Positions 7,496 to 15,354 of a stretch of 21,789 bases of DNA are shown piece by piece. Positions within the stretch are counted from its first letter, which is position 1. Each line of letters begins with the position of its first letter. Made by a program: the position numbers and the translations under genes. Below the pieces are notes generated by a model, which saw only the letters and a program-made list of their open reading frames with translations, did no database searches and was not told the DNA's origin. The DNA is taken from NCBI GenBank assembly GCA_016784195.1, contig JADHVE010000017.1, forward strand, positions 1-21,789, read 5' to 3'. Source of the stretch: Candidatus Woesearchaeota archaeon (GTDB lineage: Archaea > Nanobdellota > Nanobdellia > Woesearchaeales > GW2011-AR4).

Positions 7496-9493
7496 ATGGA
7501 ACTAACTTTTTTGTATGTGATTTTATTTGTTTCTATAGTTTTTATGTTTATATTTAACAGGATAGCAATGAAAGAAAATGTTAAAGATAAAAAAATGAAA
7601 TACATTTCTGGATTAATCCAAAAATGTGCAATGAAATTCTTAAGAACAGAATATTTATTCATAGCTCTTTATGTGATTGCTGTTAGTATTGTTCTTTATT
7701 TTCTATTAGATAGAAGTAGCAATACTATCTCAAGCACAACATCTTTTATAATTGGAAGTGTAAGTTCAGCTTTAGCTGGATGGTATGGTATGAATAGAGC
7801 TACAAGAGCTAATGCTAAAACAACAAATGCAGCAAGAAGAAGTCTTAATGATGGTTTGAAAGTTAGTTTTTCTGCAGGTGCTAATGTGGGTTTATTTTTA
7901 GTAACTATAGGTGTTGCCGGTTTACTTACAATTATTTTAGTATTCCCCCATGATCTTAATGCTTTATTAGGATATTCTTTTGGAGTTGCTTCAATTGCTT
8001 TGTTTGCAAGAGTCGGTGGAGGGATTTATACAAAAGCTGCTGACGTGGGAGCAGATTTAGTAGGAAAAGTTGAAGCAGGCATACCTGAAGATGATCCTAG
8101 AAATCCTGCAGTTATTGCAGATAATGTTGGTGATAATGTAGGTGATGTTGCTGGTATGGGAGCAGATTTGTTTGATTCATTAGTTGTTAATATTGTTGCA
8201 GCAATGGGGATTGCTGTTGCGTTATCAGAAGCTGATAAATTAGCAATTGGATTATTATTTAAAAATGCAACATTCATATATCCCTTATTTGTTGTATGTA
8301 CTGGTTTAATCGGAGCTATAGTTGGAACGTTTTTTGCTAGAACAAAATCAAAAGACCCTTCAAAAGGTTTAAATAAAGCTTTCTATGTAACTTGCATTAT
8401 TTTAATTGGAATTACTTATTACCTCAACCAATACTTTTTTGCAAATTTAAATGTGTTTTATTGTGTTGTTATTGGGGTTATTGCAGGGATACTATTAGGC
8501 AAAGCAACTGAGTATTATACAAGTTACGATTTTAGGCATGTTAAAGGTATTGTAGAAAGTTCAAAAATTGGGCCTGCTACCAACATAATCCATGGTTTGA
8601 GTGTAGGTAAAAGGTCAACCTTAACAATTGTTGGAATCTTGTTGATTGCAATATATCTTGCTTTCCAGTTTGCTGGAATCTATGGTGTTGCAATAGCTGG
8701 AGTAGGAATGCTTGCATTAGCTGCTATAATAATGGCAATTGATGTTTATGGACCCATAGTCGATAATGCTGGGGGTATAGCTGAAATGGCAGGATTACCA
8801 AAAAAAGTTAGAGAAACAACAGACAAATTAGATGCTGCAGGTAACACTACAGCTGCAATAGGGAAAGGTTTTGCAATTGGTTCAGCTACATTAGCTGCAT
8901 TAGCTTTATTGACCTTGTTTGCAGAAGAAGCAGGTTTGATGAGTATTAATCTATTAAATTATAAGGTAATGATTGGATTATTTATTGGTGGTTTAATACC
9001 TTATAGATTTTCTGCTTATGTATTATTAGCTGTAGGAAACGCTGCTGTTAAGATTGCAGAAGAAGTTCGGAGACAATTTAAAACAATCAAAGGAATCATG
9101 ACTGGTAAAACAGAGCCAGATTATGAAAAATGTATAGATATAGCAACAAAATCAGCATTAAAAGAAATGGTAATGCCTTCATTGCTGGTCATAGGTACTC
9201 CGATTCTTGTGGGATTACTGTTAGGGCCTGAAGCACTTGGTGGAGCATTAGCTGGTACTCTTGTTAGCGGAGTTTTACTAGGAATAAAACAGTCAAACTC
9301 TGGTGGTGCGTGGGATAATGCTAAAAAAATGGTTGAGCAAGGGCATCATGGTGGTAAAGGTTCACCCACTCATCATGCAACAGTTGTTGGAGATACAGTA
9401 GGAGACCCTCACAAAGATTCAAGCGGACCATCGCTTAATATCTTGATTAAATTAACCATTTTAGTAGCAACTGTTTTTGTTACATTTTTTTAA
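7496..9493 (+). CDS. hppA: Membrane-bound ion-pumping pyrophosphatase, copy 1 (K+-dependent type, Asp at gate)
   Basis: Hydrolyses PPi and pumps H+ or Na+ across the membrane (665 residues, ~16 helices). The active site is intact: DVGADLVGKVEAGIPEDD (about 183-200) followed by IADNVGDNVGDVAGMGADLFD. GNTTAAIGKG (449-458) has Ala where K+-independent enzymes carry Lys, so it should be K+-dependent. In TM6 the gate position normally held by Glu (DLFE) is Asp227, and four residues on is Val231; this matches neither the standard Na+-PPase (Glu at the first site) nor plant H+-PPase (Glu at the second). Ion specificity is therefore open. A TATA box (7442-7451) and a purine stretch AGGGGGAA (7481-7488) precede the ATG. 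A paralogue follows 70 bp downstream. Confidence 0.96.
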   Translation: MELTFLYVILFVSIVFMFIFNRIAMKENVKDKKMKYISGLIQKCAMKFLRTEYLFIALYVIAVSIVLYFLLDRSSNTISSTTSFIIGSVSSALAGWYGMNRATRANAKTTNAARRSLNDGLKVSFSAGANVGLFLVTIGVAGLLTIILVFPHDLNALLGYSFGVASIALFARVGGGIYTKAADVGADLVGKVEAGIPEDDPRNPAVIADNVGDNVGDVAGMGADLFDSLVVNIVAAMGIAVALSEADKLAIGLLFKNATFIYPLFVVCTGLIGAIVGTFFARTKSKDPSKGLNKAFYVTCIILIGITYYLNQYFFANLNVFYCVVIGVIAGILLGKATEYYTSYDFRHVKGIVESSKIGPATNIIHGLSVGKRSTLTIVGILLIAIYLAFQFAGIYGVAIAGVGMLALAAIIMAIDVYGPIVDNAGGIAEMAGLPKKVRETTDKLDAAGNTTAAIGKGFAIGSATLAALALLTLFAEEAGLMSINLLNYKVMIGLFIGGLIPYRFSAYVLLAVGNAAVKIAEEVRRQFKTIKGIMTGKTEPDYEKCIDIATKSALKEMVMPSLLVIGTPILVGLLLGPEALGGALAGTLVSGVLLGIKQSNSGGAWDNAKKMVEQGHHGGKGSPTHHATVVGDTVGDPHKDSSGPSLNILIKLTILVATVFVTFF

Positions 9494-9504
9494 TTTTTTT
9501 CTTT
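9485..9504 (+). terminator. T-rich terminator after pyrophosphatase copy 1
   Basis: Runs of six and seven T flank the stop codon (9491-9493), followed by CTTT. Archaeal polymerase stops at such T tracts without a hairpin. The next gene has its own TATA box at 9515-9524. Confidence 0.5.
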
Positions 9505-9546
9505 AAACCAAAACCTATTTAAACAAAATAATCTTTAATTGTTAAA

Positions 9547-9554
9547 AAGAGGTA
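9547..9554 (+). promoter_or_regulatory. Shine-Dalgarno of pyrophosphatase copy 2
   Basis: AAGAGGTA, complementary to the archaeal 16S tail, about 9 bp before the ATG at 9564. Confidence 0.55.
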
Positions 9555-9563
9555 ATAGACTTT

Positions 9564-11537
9564 ATGGTCATAATATTTATTATACTTTCAGCACTTCTAG
9601 CTTTATTAGTCGCTGCCTTGTTAGCAAACTACATACTACATAAATCTCCTGGAAATAAAAAAATGCAGGAGATTTCTGAGTTAATCTATAATGGCGCTAT
9701 GACTTTTCTTAATAGAGAATCTAAAATTATGTTTATTTTTATGGTAATTGTAGCGTTTATTCTTTATTTTGTTTTACCAGAAGGAGGTAAAAAGGCAATT
9801 GCTTTTGTTGCAGGTTGTATATTGTCTGCATTAGCAGGAAGAATTGGAATGTTTATTGCAACTTATTCAAATGCACGTACTGCAAATGCTTGTAAAAAAA
9901 ATCTTAAAGAAGGTTTAAAAATTGCATTTTCTTCTGGATTAGTTATGGGGTTATGTGTTGTAGGGTTAGCAATACTGGGCATTATGTTTTTTTACCTATT
10001 CTGGCACGATGCGAATATACTTTTCAGTTTTGGGTTTGGTGCTTCTTATGTTGCATTGTTTGCTCGTGTAGGGGGTGGTATATTTACAAAAGCTGCTGAT
10101 ATAGGAGCTGATTTAGTAGGCAAAGTTGAAGCAGGCATACCTGAAGATGATCCTAGAAATCCTGCAGTTATTGCAGATAATGTTGGTGATAATGTAGGTG
10201 ATGTTGCTGGTATGGGGGCAGATTTGTTTGAAAGTTATGTTGAAAGTATTGTAGCAGCAATGGTCTTAGGGTTCGCATCTTATGTTTCGGTTAATGATAA
10301 TGCAATTAATGTTTTATTATTACCATTAGCATTGTCAGCTTTTGGAATTATTGCTTCAATAATTGGAATGTTTTTTGTAAGAATAAAAGGTTCAAATATT
10401 TATAATGCAATCAATAAAGGAATATTTGCAGCATCAATTGTAATGATAATTGGAGGGTATTTTATTATTAAATGGATGATTAACGATATTAATATTTTTT
10501 ATGCTGTTGTAATTGGTTTGATTGCAGGAACAATCATAGGGTTATCAACAGAATATTATACTTCCAGTAAAAAAACACCAACTAAAAATATTGCACAAGC
10601 TGCAAAAACCGGTGCTGCTACTAACATAATAGAAGGATTAGCTGTTGGAATGTGGTCAACAATTATTCCTGTTTTAGCAGTGTGTGGAGCAATACTAGGT
10701 TCATATTATTTTGGTGGATTATATGGGGTTGCAATTGCATCAGTTGGATTATTATCAACATTAGCAATTACTTTAGCAGCAGATTCTTATGGGCCTGTGG
10801 CAGATAATGCTGCAGGGATAGCAGAAATGGCAAACCTTGGCCAGGTTGTTCGCAAAAGAGCTGAATCTTTGGATGAAGTAGGAAATTCAACAGCTGCGAT
10901 GGGTAAAGGTTTTGCAATAGGTTCAGCTGCATTGACTTCTTTAGTGTTATATGTAGGTTTTGCAGAAGTTACGGGAATAAAAGTAATAAATGTTGCAAAC
11001 CCCACAGTCATAGTCGGATTGTTTATTGGTGGATTGTTACCCTTCCTATTTTGCGCATTGTTGTTGAAAGCAGTAGGAAATGCTGCTTTTAAAATGATTG
11101 AAGAGGTACGAAGACAATTTAAACATATTAAAGGTTTGTTAAAAGGTAAAGCTCAACCTGATTATGACAAATGTATAGAGATTAGTACAAGTGCTGCGTT
11201 AAAAGAAATGATACTGCCAGGGATATTAGCAATTGCTAGCCCAATACTAGTTGGATTATTTTTAGGGGCAGAAGCACTAGGTGGAATGTTAGTAGGAAAA
11301 TCTGTTGTAGGGTTTTTATTAGCAGTGTTTTTATCTAATGCTGGAGGTGCTTGGGACAACGCAAAAAAATACATTGAAGAAGGTAAATTAGGCGGAAAAG
11401 GTTCTGATGCGCATAAGGCATCTATTGTAGGAGATACTGTAGGAGACCCATTCAAAGATACAGCAGGGCCTTCACTAAATATATTAATTAAACTGATGGG
11501 AATAATAGCTTTGATTTTTGTTCCTTTGTTTATTTGA
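9564..11537 (+). CDS. hppA: Membrane-bound ion-pumping pyrophosphatase, copy 2 (K+-dependent type, two gate Glu)
   Basis: Second pyrophosphatase (657 residues) with complete PPi-binding loops (DIGADLVGKVEAGIPEDD, VGDNVGDVAG, and DNAKKYIEEG near the C-terminus). GNSTAAMGKG (440-449) again predicts K+ dependence. The TM6 stretch DLFESYVESI has Glu at both known gate positions (E223 and E227), whereas copy 1 has Asp and Val, so the copies probably differ in ion or coupling. Overall they are clearly diverged except in the catalytic loop, where 95 bp are identical. A TATA-like box lies at 9515-9524 and a Shine-Dalgarno (AAGAGGTA, 9547-9554) about 10 bp before the ATG. Both copies favour T- and A-ending codons. 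Confidence 0.96.
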   Translation: MVIIFIILSALLALLVAALLANYILHKSPGNKKMQEISELIYNGAMTFLNRESKIMFIFMVIVAFILYFVLPEGGKKAIAFVAGCILSALAGRIGMFIATYSNARTANACKKNLKEGLKIAFSSGLVMGLCVVGLAILGIMFFYLFWHDANILFSFGFGASYVALFARVGGGIFTKAADIGADLVGKVEAGIPEDDPRNPAVIADNVGDNVGDVAGMGADLFESYVESIVAAMVLGFASYVSVNDNAINVLLLPLALSAFGIIASIIGMFFVRIKGSNIYNAINKGIFAASIVMIIGGYFIIKWMINDINIFYAVVIGLIAGTIIGLSTEYYTSSKKTPTKNIAQAAKTGAATNIIEGLAVGMWSTIIPVLAVCGAILGSYYFGGLYGVAIASVGLLSTLAITLAADSYGPVADNAAGIAEMANLGQVVRKRAESLDEVGNSTAAMGKGFAIGSAALTSLVLYVGFAEVTGIKVINVANPTVIVGLFIGGLLPFLFCALLLKAVGNAAFKMIEEVRRQFKHIKGLLKGKAQPDYDKCIEISTSAALKEMILPGILAIASPILVGLFLGAEALGGMLVGKSVVGFLLAVFLSNAGGAWDNAKKYIEEGKLGGKGSDAHKASIVGDTVGDPFKDTAGPSLNILIKLMGIIALIFVPLFI

Positions 11538-11599
11538 TTTTTATTTTTCTTCTTGATTTAGAAAAAAGTAGTGTAACAAACAAATTTTAAACAAAATTT

Positions 11600-11609
11600 T
11601 TTATAAATA
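11600..11609 (+). promoter_or_regulatory. Orphan TATA box in convergent intergenic region
   Basis: TTTATAAATA preceded by an A/T-rich BRE-like stretch. It points away from any plus-strand gene: the space to 11727 holds no ORF. The hairpin/T-run at 11652-11680 lies just beyond the predicted start (about 11630). Confidence 0.4.
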
Positions 11610-11651
11610 AACCCTACACCTCACAATAACAAACCCTCTAAAGATATAGAT

Positions 11652-11680
11652 AAACTAAAAAATTAGTTTCTTCGTTTTTT
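11652..11680 (+). terminator. Hairpin plus T-run between convergent genes
   Basis: Perfect 7-bp inverted repeat AAACTAA/TTAGTTT (11652-11658, 11663-11669) with a 4-nt loop, then a T-rich stretch ending in six T (11675-11680). It lies between the convergent pyrophosphatase and pgk genes. Confidence 0.5.
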
Positions 11681-11727
11681 ATCCGACTCTAATTTAAGTG
11701 ATTACAAAATAGAAAAAAGTGGACAAT

Positions 11728-13014
11728 CTAGCCCTGATTTTCTAATAAAACCTTTATCGTAGGCAGCTCATAAGGCCCTCCTTCTTCAATTGCCTTTAGA
11801 ATTGTTCCGCCGCCAGTAAACAAAAAGTACCTGGGATCATTCAGAGCTTTCTCGTAAAGTTCAGGAGTCAGCTTCTTCAAAGCCTTTAAAGTATCTCCTC
11901 CTCCAAAAAACACTTTTGCCTTTTCATTAGTAGAAATTCCATCAAACAAAGCTTTAGTCCCTTCTGTGTATCCTGCCTTGTCATAACCCATAACTGCATT
12001 CACAAAAATAGTTTTTGCTTCCTGCAAAACTTTCTTAACATCTTTATCAAAAGACTTTTCAGAAATGTCATAAACGTAATTTAATTTTTGCCCCGGTTCT
12101 AATGAATCAACATCAATTTCCCTGAATTTGCCTTCTTTCATTTCACCTTTAACTTCAGACTCAATAATATAACTTAAGAACAAAATCTTATTTTGAGCTT
12201 CATCTTTCTCAATGATTTTTTTTGCTATTTCAACTTCCTCAGAACTAACTTCATTTATAGACACACCATACTTTGCGCATAACAGAGCATTTCCAGGTAT
12301 CCCCCCCACAATAAGGTAATCAGCTTTTTTATGTAAGGCCAGTATCGGGCCTATTTTAGTGTCAATCTTCTCTCCTGCAATTGCCGCTAAAAACGGCTTT
12401 TTTGGGTTTGTAACCTCTGCAAGCTTTTTTATCTCCTCTTCAACCAAAAAGCCTGCATAACTTTTAAGATGGTTTGCAACATCAAAAGTAGAGGCATGAG
12501 GCTGCCATGAGCCAAAAGCATCATAAACAAAAACATCAGCTAAGAAAGCAAGCTGTTTTGCAAAATCCTTTCTAACATCCCCTTTATTTTCCTCTCCTTC
12601 AAACCATCGGGTATTAGGCAGATAAACAATATCAGCTTTGCCTTGCTTCATCTCCTCAATTGCACCCTTTGCTTTAGTGATGTCCTTTAAGCCTGTGTTT
12701 AAAGCATTCTCAGTATCAACTTCAGCATACTTGACATCATAGCCCCATTCCTGTTGAATATACTCAATCACAGGCCCGCAATTCTCTTCCCCATCTATTG
12801 TTATTTCATGAGTTTTCTTATTTCTCGGCCTTCCAAAATGGCTCATCAAAACAGGAAAGCCATTGTTCTCAAGAACATAGGATATTGTTTTTTTCGACCT
12901 CTCCAGCCTGAATGGGTCTTTAATTTTCCCTTTCTTAACCACATTATGGTCAACCCTCATAAGAACTACTTTACCGTTTAAATCTATTTCAGAAACTATA
13001 GGCAGTTTTGTCAT
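11728..13014 (-). CDS. pgk: Phosphoglycerate kinase, divergent
   Basis: Transfers phosphate between 1,3-bisphosphoglycerate and ADP. From the ATG at 13014 it has 428 residues, longer than the usual ~400. The N-domain has LMRVDHNV (for RVDFNVP), LMSHFGRP (for SHLGRP), LPNTRWFEGEE (for LENxRFxxEE) and DAFGSWQPHAST (for DAFGTAHRAHAS), so the Arg of the HRAH segment is absent. The C-domain has AGEKIDTKIGPI (for GGAKVSDKI), a changed WNGPMG segment (VNAVMGYDKAG), GGGDT and TGGG. Fold and most ligands are retained. The start is chosen because GGAGGG at 13022-13027 is 8 bp upstream of this ATG; an in-frame ATG at 13020 is too close and TTG at 13029 is weak. It is convergent with the pyrophosphatases. 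Confidence 0.9.
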   Translation of the reverse strand: MTKLPIVSEIDLNGKVVLMRVDHNVVKKGKIKDPFRLERSKKTISYVLENNGFPVLMSHFGRPRNKKTHEITIDGEENCGPVIEYIQQEWGYDVKYAEVDTENALNTGLKDITKAKGAIEEMKQGKADIVYLPNTRWFEGEENKGDVRKDFAKQLAFLADVFVYDAFGSWQPHASTFDVANHLKSYAGFLVEEEIKKLAEVTNPKKPFLAAIAGEKIDTKIGPILALHKKADYLIVGGIPGNALLCAKYGVSINEVSSEEVEIAKKIIEKDEAQNKILFLSYIIESEVKGEMKEGKFREIDVDSLEPGQKLNYVYDISEKSFDKDVKKVLQEAKTIFVNAVMGYDKAGYTEGTKALFDGISTNEKAKVFFGGGDTLKALKKLTPELYEKALNDPRYFLFTGGGTILKAIEEGGPYELPTIKVLLENQG

Positions 13015-13021
13015 TTTCATA

Positions 13022-13027
13022 CCCTCC
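13022..13027 (-). promoter_or_regulatory. Shine-Dalgarno deciding the pgk start
   Basis: GGAGGG on the minus strand, 7-8 bp before the ATG at 13014 and only 1 bp before the ATG at 13020. It favours the shorter pgk start. Confidence 0.6.
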
Positions 13028-13090
13028 AAAATTTGTTTTTTGATGTTAAATATTTAATATTTTTGGATTTAGATTTTTGGTTTAAATATT

Positions 13091-14341
13091 TCAAACGACT
13101 GAAATTTCAATCTTTAACATCTCTTTAATCTCTTTCTCCAGATTACTTTTCATCTTTTCAATATCTATTTTCCCTATGCTCTGCTTTAAATTTTCAACAT
13201 TATTGCCTACATTTTCTAAATTATTATTTGCCATATTCAATCTCTCATTCAAAGCTTTATATTTGTTGTTTATTTCGCTGTGTTCTATTTCCTCTTCAAT
13301 AACCCTCATGTGCTCACTTAGTTTATCATGGCTGTTCATAAAATCAACAAAAAAATCCTTGCTTAGTTTTTTTATTTCCGCTAATGTCTTATTTTTCTTT
13401 TTCTCATCCAGCCCCAATTTATCTTCAGTTAAATTTTTCCCTAAACTTCCAAGTATTTTTATTATTTTCAGTTCCTTATCTTTCAAGAGGGTATTTACCG
13501 GATTCTCAACATAATCATTAAGCAGTTTTTCATCTTCAAGTATGATTCTGGAAAACTTCCTTAATGCCCGGTTTAGCAAAGAAAAAGACTGAAAAATTAT
13601 ATCATCGTTATCGTTTATTTCCTCTGAAATTAACTCTTTCTCCGTTTTCAGGCTATTAAAATTAGAGTAATCTTCTGAATTCCTTACACTCTCAATTTCT
13701 TTCAGCAAATTTTCCTTCTCTTTTATTAACCCACTTAATTCTGCTTCCCGGCTTTCCAGCTCTTCCTTGAAATCTCCTTTCTGATTTATCTTATTCTTCA
13801 CGCTTGTTATCTTGCTTTTTATATTTTCAAGTTCAGTGACCTTGGAGTTTTTTATTTCCGACTTTATCTCTTTTATCATCTGCTCTATATTTTTTATATC
13901 AATTGCAATGTCTGTTGCCTGATGCGCAAAGAATTCCTTTAATACATGATAGCTTCTTGTCGTGCTCTTGCCTAAGCTGATTAAAGAGATGTCAAAGTCA
14001 TTACAGAACTTCAGCAATATCTCATAGTCAGTTTCTATTTTAATATTATCCAGAAAATTAGAGATTATTTTTATATAAGACTGCCTGTTCCCTTCCATAA
14101 CCTGCTTTGCCCTCATCGGTATGTTAGGATTCTGCAGCTTAGCTTCCTTCAAAACCTCCAGATTAGATTTAGTCTTTTCTATCTCTGCCTTTATTTTTTC
14201 CCTCATTACATTTATATTTTCATTTAGACTATCATGAACATTACTAACCCTAGAATCAAACCACCCACCAAGATTTCCTAATTTAACAGTTTCTTTTTCC
14301 TTTTCCTGTTTTTTGAATAGATTCTTTATAAAATCAAGCAT
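13091..14341 (-). CDS. Long coiled-coil protein of unknown function
   Basis: A 416-residue hydrophilic protein that I do not recognise. A short basic amphipathic start (MLDFIKNLFKKQEKEKE) is followed by a conserved-looking LGNLGGWFDSRVSNV segment, then long heptad-rich helices at about 40-75, 140-225 and 300-410. Acidic and Lys-rich coils alternate with a more globular helical stretch (about 80-135, 235-295). No ATPase, membrane or nucleic-acid-binding motif is visible, so any SbcC/SMC-like label would rest on coiled-coil bias alone. The stop lies 62-76 bp before the pgk start region and both read the same way, but pgk has its own Shine-Dalgarno and TATA-like elements, so co-transcription is uncertain. 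Confidence 0.8.
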   Translation of the reverse strand: MLDFIKNLFKKQEKEKETVKLGNLGGWFDSRVSNVHDSLNENINVMREKIKAEIEKTKSNLEVLKEAKLQNPNIPMRAKQVMEGNRQSYIKIISNFLDNIKIETDYEILLKFCNDFDISLISLGKSTTRSYHVLKEFFAHQATDIAIDIKNIEQMIKEIKSEIKNSKVTELENIKSKITSVKNKINQKGDFKEELESREAELSGLIKEKENLLKEIESVRNSEDYSNFNSLKTEKELISEEINDNDDIIFQSFSLLNRALRKFSRIILEDEKLLNDYVENPVNTLLKDKELKIIKILGSLGKNLTEDKLGLDEKKKNKTLAEIKKLSKDFFVDFMNSHDKLSEHMRVIEEEIEHSEINNKYKALNERLNMANNNLENVGNNVENLKQSIGKIDIEKMKSNLEKEIKEMLKIEISVV

Positions 14342-14633
14342 TTTTATTTATCATCAATTTTTTATCATCGCATACTTTTCCACAATTGTGATTATTCAAG
14401 TATTTTTTTAGTTTTGTTCTTTGTTTATTTTTTAGTGTATTGAAATTTTAATTGATAAAAATCAACACAACCAGATTCACAACTGATTGTGCTCCTTTTT
14501 GTGCAGTGTGAATTATTTTTAATTATTCTTTTTAAGGATAAATTTTTTATTTGTTATTTTCTTATTGATTCTTTGATTGTGGGTTTATAGTTGCAGACAT
14601 AAATAATAAGGTAATAACCTACCAATATATCAA

Positions 14634-14669
14634 GAAGACACAAACAAAACGTATAAACATTGTGTCTTC
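14634..14669. repeat. Perfect 10-bp inverted repeat upstream of rnp4
   Basis: GAAGACACAA and TTGTGTCTTC are separated by 16 bp and end 20 bp before the rnp4 TATA box. It could be a dimeric-regulator site or an RNA hairpin; no family-specific operator is recognised. Confidence 0.6.
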
Positions 14670-14688
14670 CGCTATAGGAATAGTAAGT

Positions 14689-14698
14689 TTATTAAATA
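14689..14698 (+). promoter_or_regulatory. TATA box of rnp4 (leaderless)
   Basis: TTATTAAATA centred about 25 bp before the ATG at 14719. It would be inside the coding region if the upstream GTG were used. Confidence 0.6.
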
Positions 14699-14718
14699 TT
14701 TTACCTTATTGTGTTATT

Positions 14719-15039
14719 ATGAAGAGAAGGTACAATAAAAAGTCAGCAGAGCATAAAAAAATAGCCAGGGAAAGGATTGAAGTTTTATTCAAACAGGCTA
14801 AAGATACCTTCAAAGAAGATGCTAAATTATCTGATAGATATGTCCATTTAGCCAGAAAAATAGCTATGAAATACAAAGTAAGGATCAAGCCTGAGCTAAA
14901 AAGAAGGTTCTGCAAGCACTGCTATAGATACCTCATGCCTGGAATAACCAGCAGAGTAAGAATGCAAAAAGGCAAAGTTGTCTATTTCTGCTTCAGCTGT
15001 AAAAAATTCATGAGATTCCCCCATATAAAGAAGAAATAA
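14719..15039 (+). CDS. rnp4: Ribonuclease P protein component 4 (Rpp21/Rpr2)
   Basis: Protein subunit of archaeal RNase P, which matures tRNA 5' ends; it pairs with Rpp29 on the specificity side of the RNA. From the ATG at 14719 it is 106 residues, typical for archaeal Rnp4. It has a basic helical N-terminus (MKRRYNKKS...) and a zinc ribbon with C65-x2-C68 (FCKHCYRY) and C91-x2-C94 (FCFSCKKF). An in-frame GTG at 14662 would add 19 hydrophobic residues not found in the family and would cover the promoter. TTATTAAATA at 14689-14698 is about 25 bp before this ATG, fitting a leaderless mRNA. Confidence 0.95.
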   Translation: MKRRYNKKSAEHKKIARERIEVLFKQAKDTFKEDAKLSDRYVHLARKIAMKYKVRIKPELKRRFCKHCYRYLMPGITSRVRMQKGKVVYFCFSCKKFMRFPHIKKK

Positions 15040-15145
15040 ATTCTTTTAACAAACAGATTAAACATTTTATATCAACTATGTTCTATATAGCAAAATATCA
15101 TATTCTAAGATTAATTTACTACTAAGAAAAGACAAAAATAGAAAG

Positions 15146-15154
15146 ATTTATATA
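15146..15154 (+). promoter_or_regulatory. TATA box of the JAMM micro-operon
   Basis: ATTTATATA; the predicted transcript start near 15178 leaves a leader carrying GGTGAT (15213-15218). A second TATA-like stretch at 15191-15200 would instead give a leaderless start at 15223. Confidence 0.45.
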
Positions 15155-15222
15155 CCACCTAAAACCTAACTTTTCCTTAGAAAAAGAGATTTTTATACTT
15201 AAAATTGGGAGTGGTGATTTTA

Positions 15223-15354
15223 ATGGAACTTGTAGAGATAGTAAGCTCTGAAAAAATCGACAGAAAGAAAATTGAAAATGAAGTTGAGAAAGGAAAATAT
15301 AACGAAGATATGTTAGCTTTAAATTCAAAAAAGAATGTTGTTAAAAATGGATGA
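15223..15354 (+). CDS. Small charged protein, 43 aa, first gene of micro-operon
   Basis: A short ORF beginning MELVEIVSSEKIDRKKIE and ending NVVKNG. It is hydrophilic and predicted helical, with no recognised family. Support is contextual: GGTGAT at 15213-15218 resembles a Shine-Dalgarno just before the ATG, TATA-like boxes lie at 15146-15154 and 15191-15200, and its 3' end overlaps the next small ORF by 8 bp, as in translationally coupled operons. It may be an antitoxin-like or adaptor peptide for the JAMM-like protein two genes on, but nothing in the sequence proves this. Confidence 0.55.
   Translation: MELVEIVSSEKIDRKKIENEVEKGKYNEDMLALNSKKNVVKNG

Larger units (their letters stand above)
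14342..14718. other. 377-bp gene-free region with several inverted repeats
   Basis: No ORF or tRNA is seen here. It holds a palindrome CACAATTGTG (14381-14390), an imperfect stem ATTCACAACTG/CAGTGTGAAT (14475-14485 with 14504-14513), an alternative stem CACAACCAG/CTGATTGTG (14466-14474 with 14483-14491), and a perfect 10-bp inverted repeat at 14634-14643/14660-14669. The rnp4 TATA box is at its right end. The coiled-coil gene starts at its left end without a clear TATA box. Confidence 0.6.

Noticed and set aside
11162..11455. 97-aa minus-strand ORF inside pyrophosphatase copy 2
   Set aside because: It is a Pro/Ala-rich complement of a conserved transporter, with no independent evidence.
7496..11537. 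Pyrophosphatase pair as an assembly duplication
   Set aside because: The two genes differ throughout at DNA and protein level except for one short block, so they are true paralogues.
13176..13514. 112-aa plus-strand ORF inside the coiled-coil gene
   Set aside because: Its Ser/Phe/Leu-rich sequence is the complement of Lys/Glu-rich coils, a common shadow pattern.
14662..14718. GTG start adding 19 residues to Rnp4
   Set aside because: The extension is hydrophobic and not family-like, and it would cover the TATA box at 14689-14698.
14342..14718. tRNA or RNase P RNA gene in the gap
   Set aside because: No acceptor/T-loop pattern or conserved RNase P RNA core can be found; only short stems are seen.
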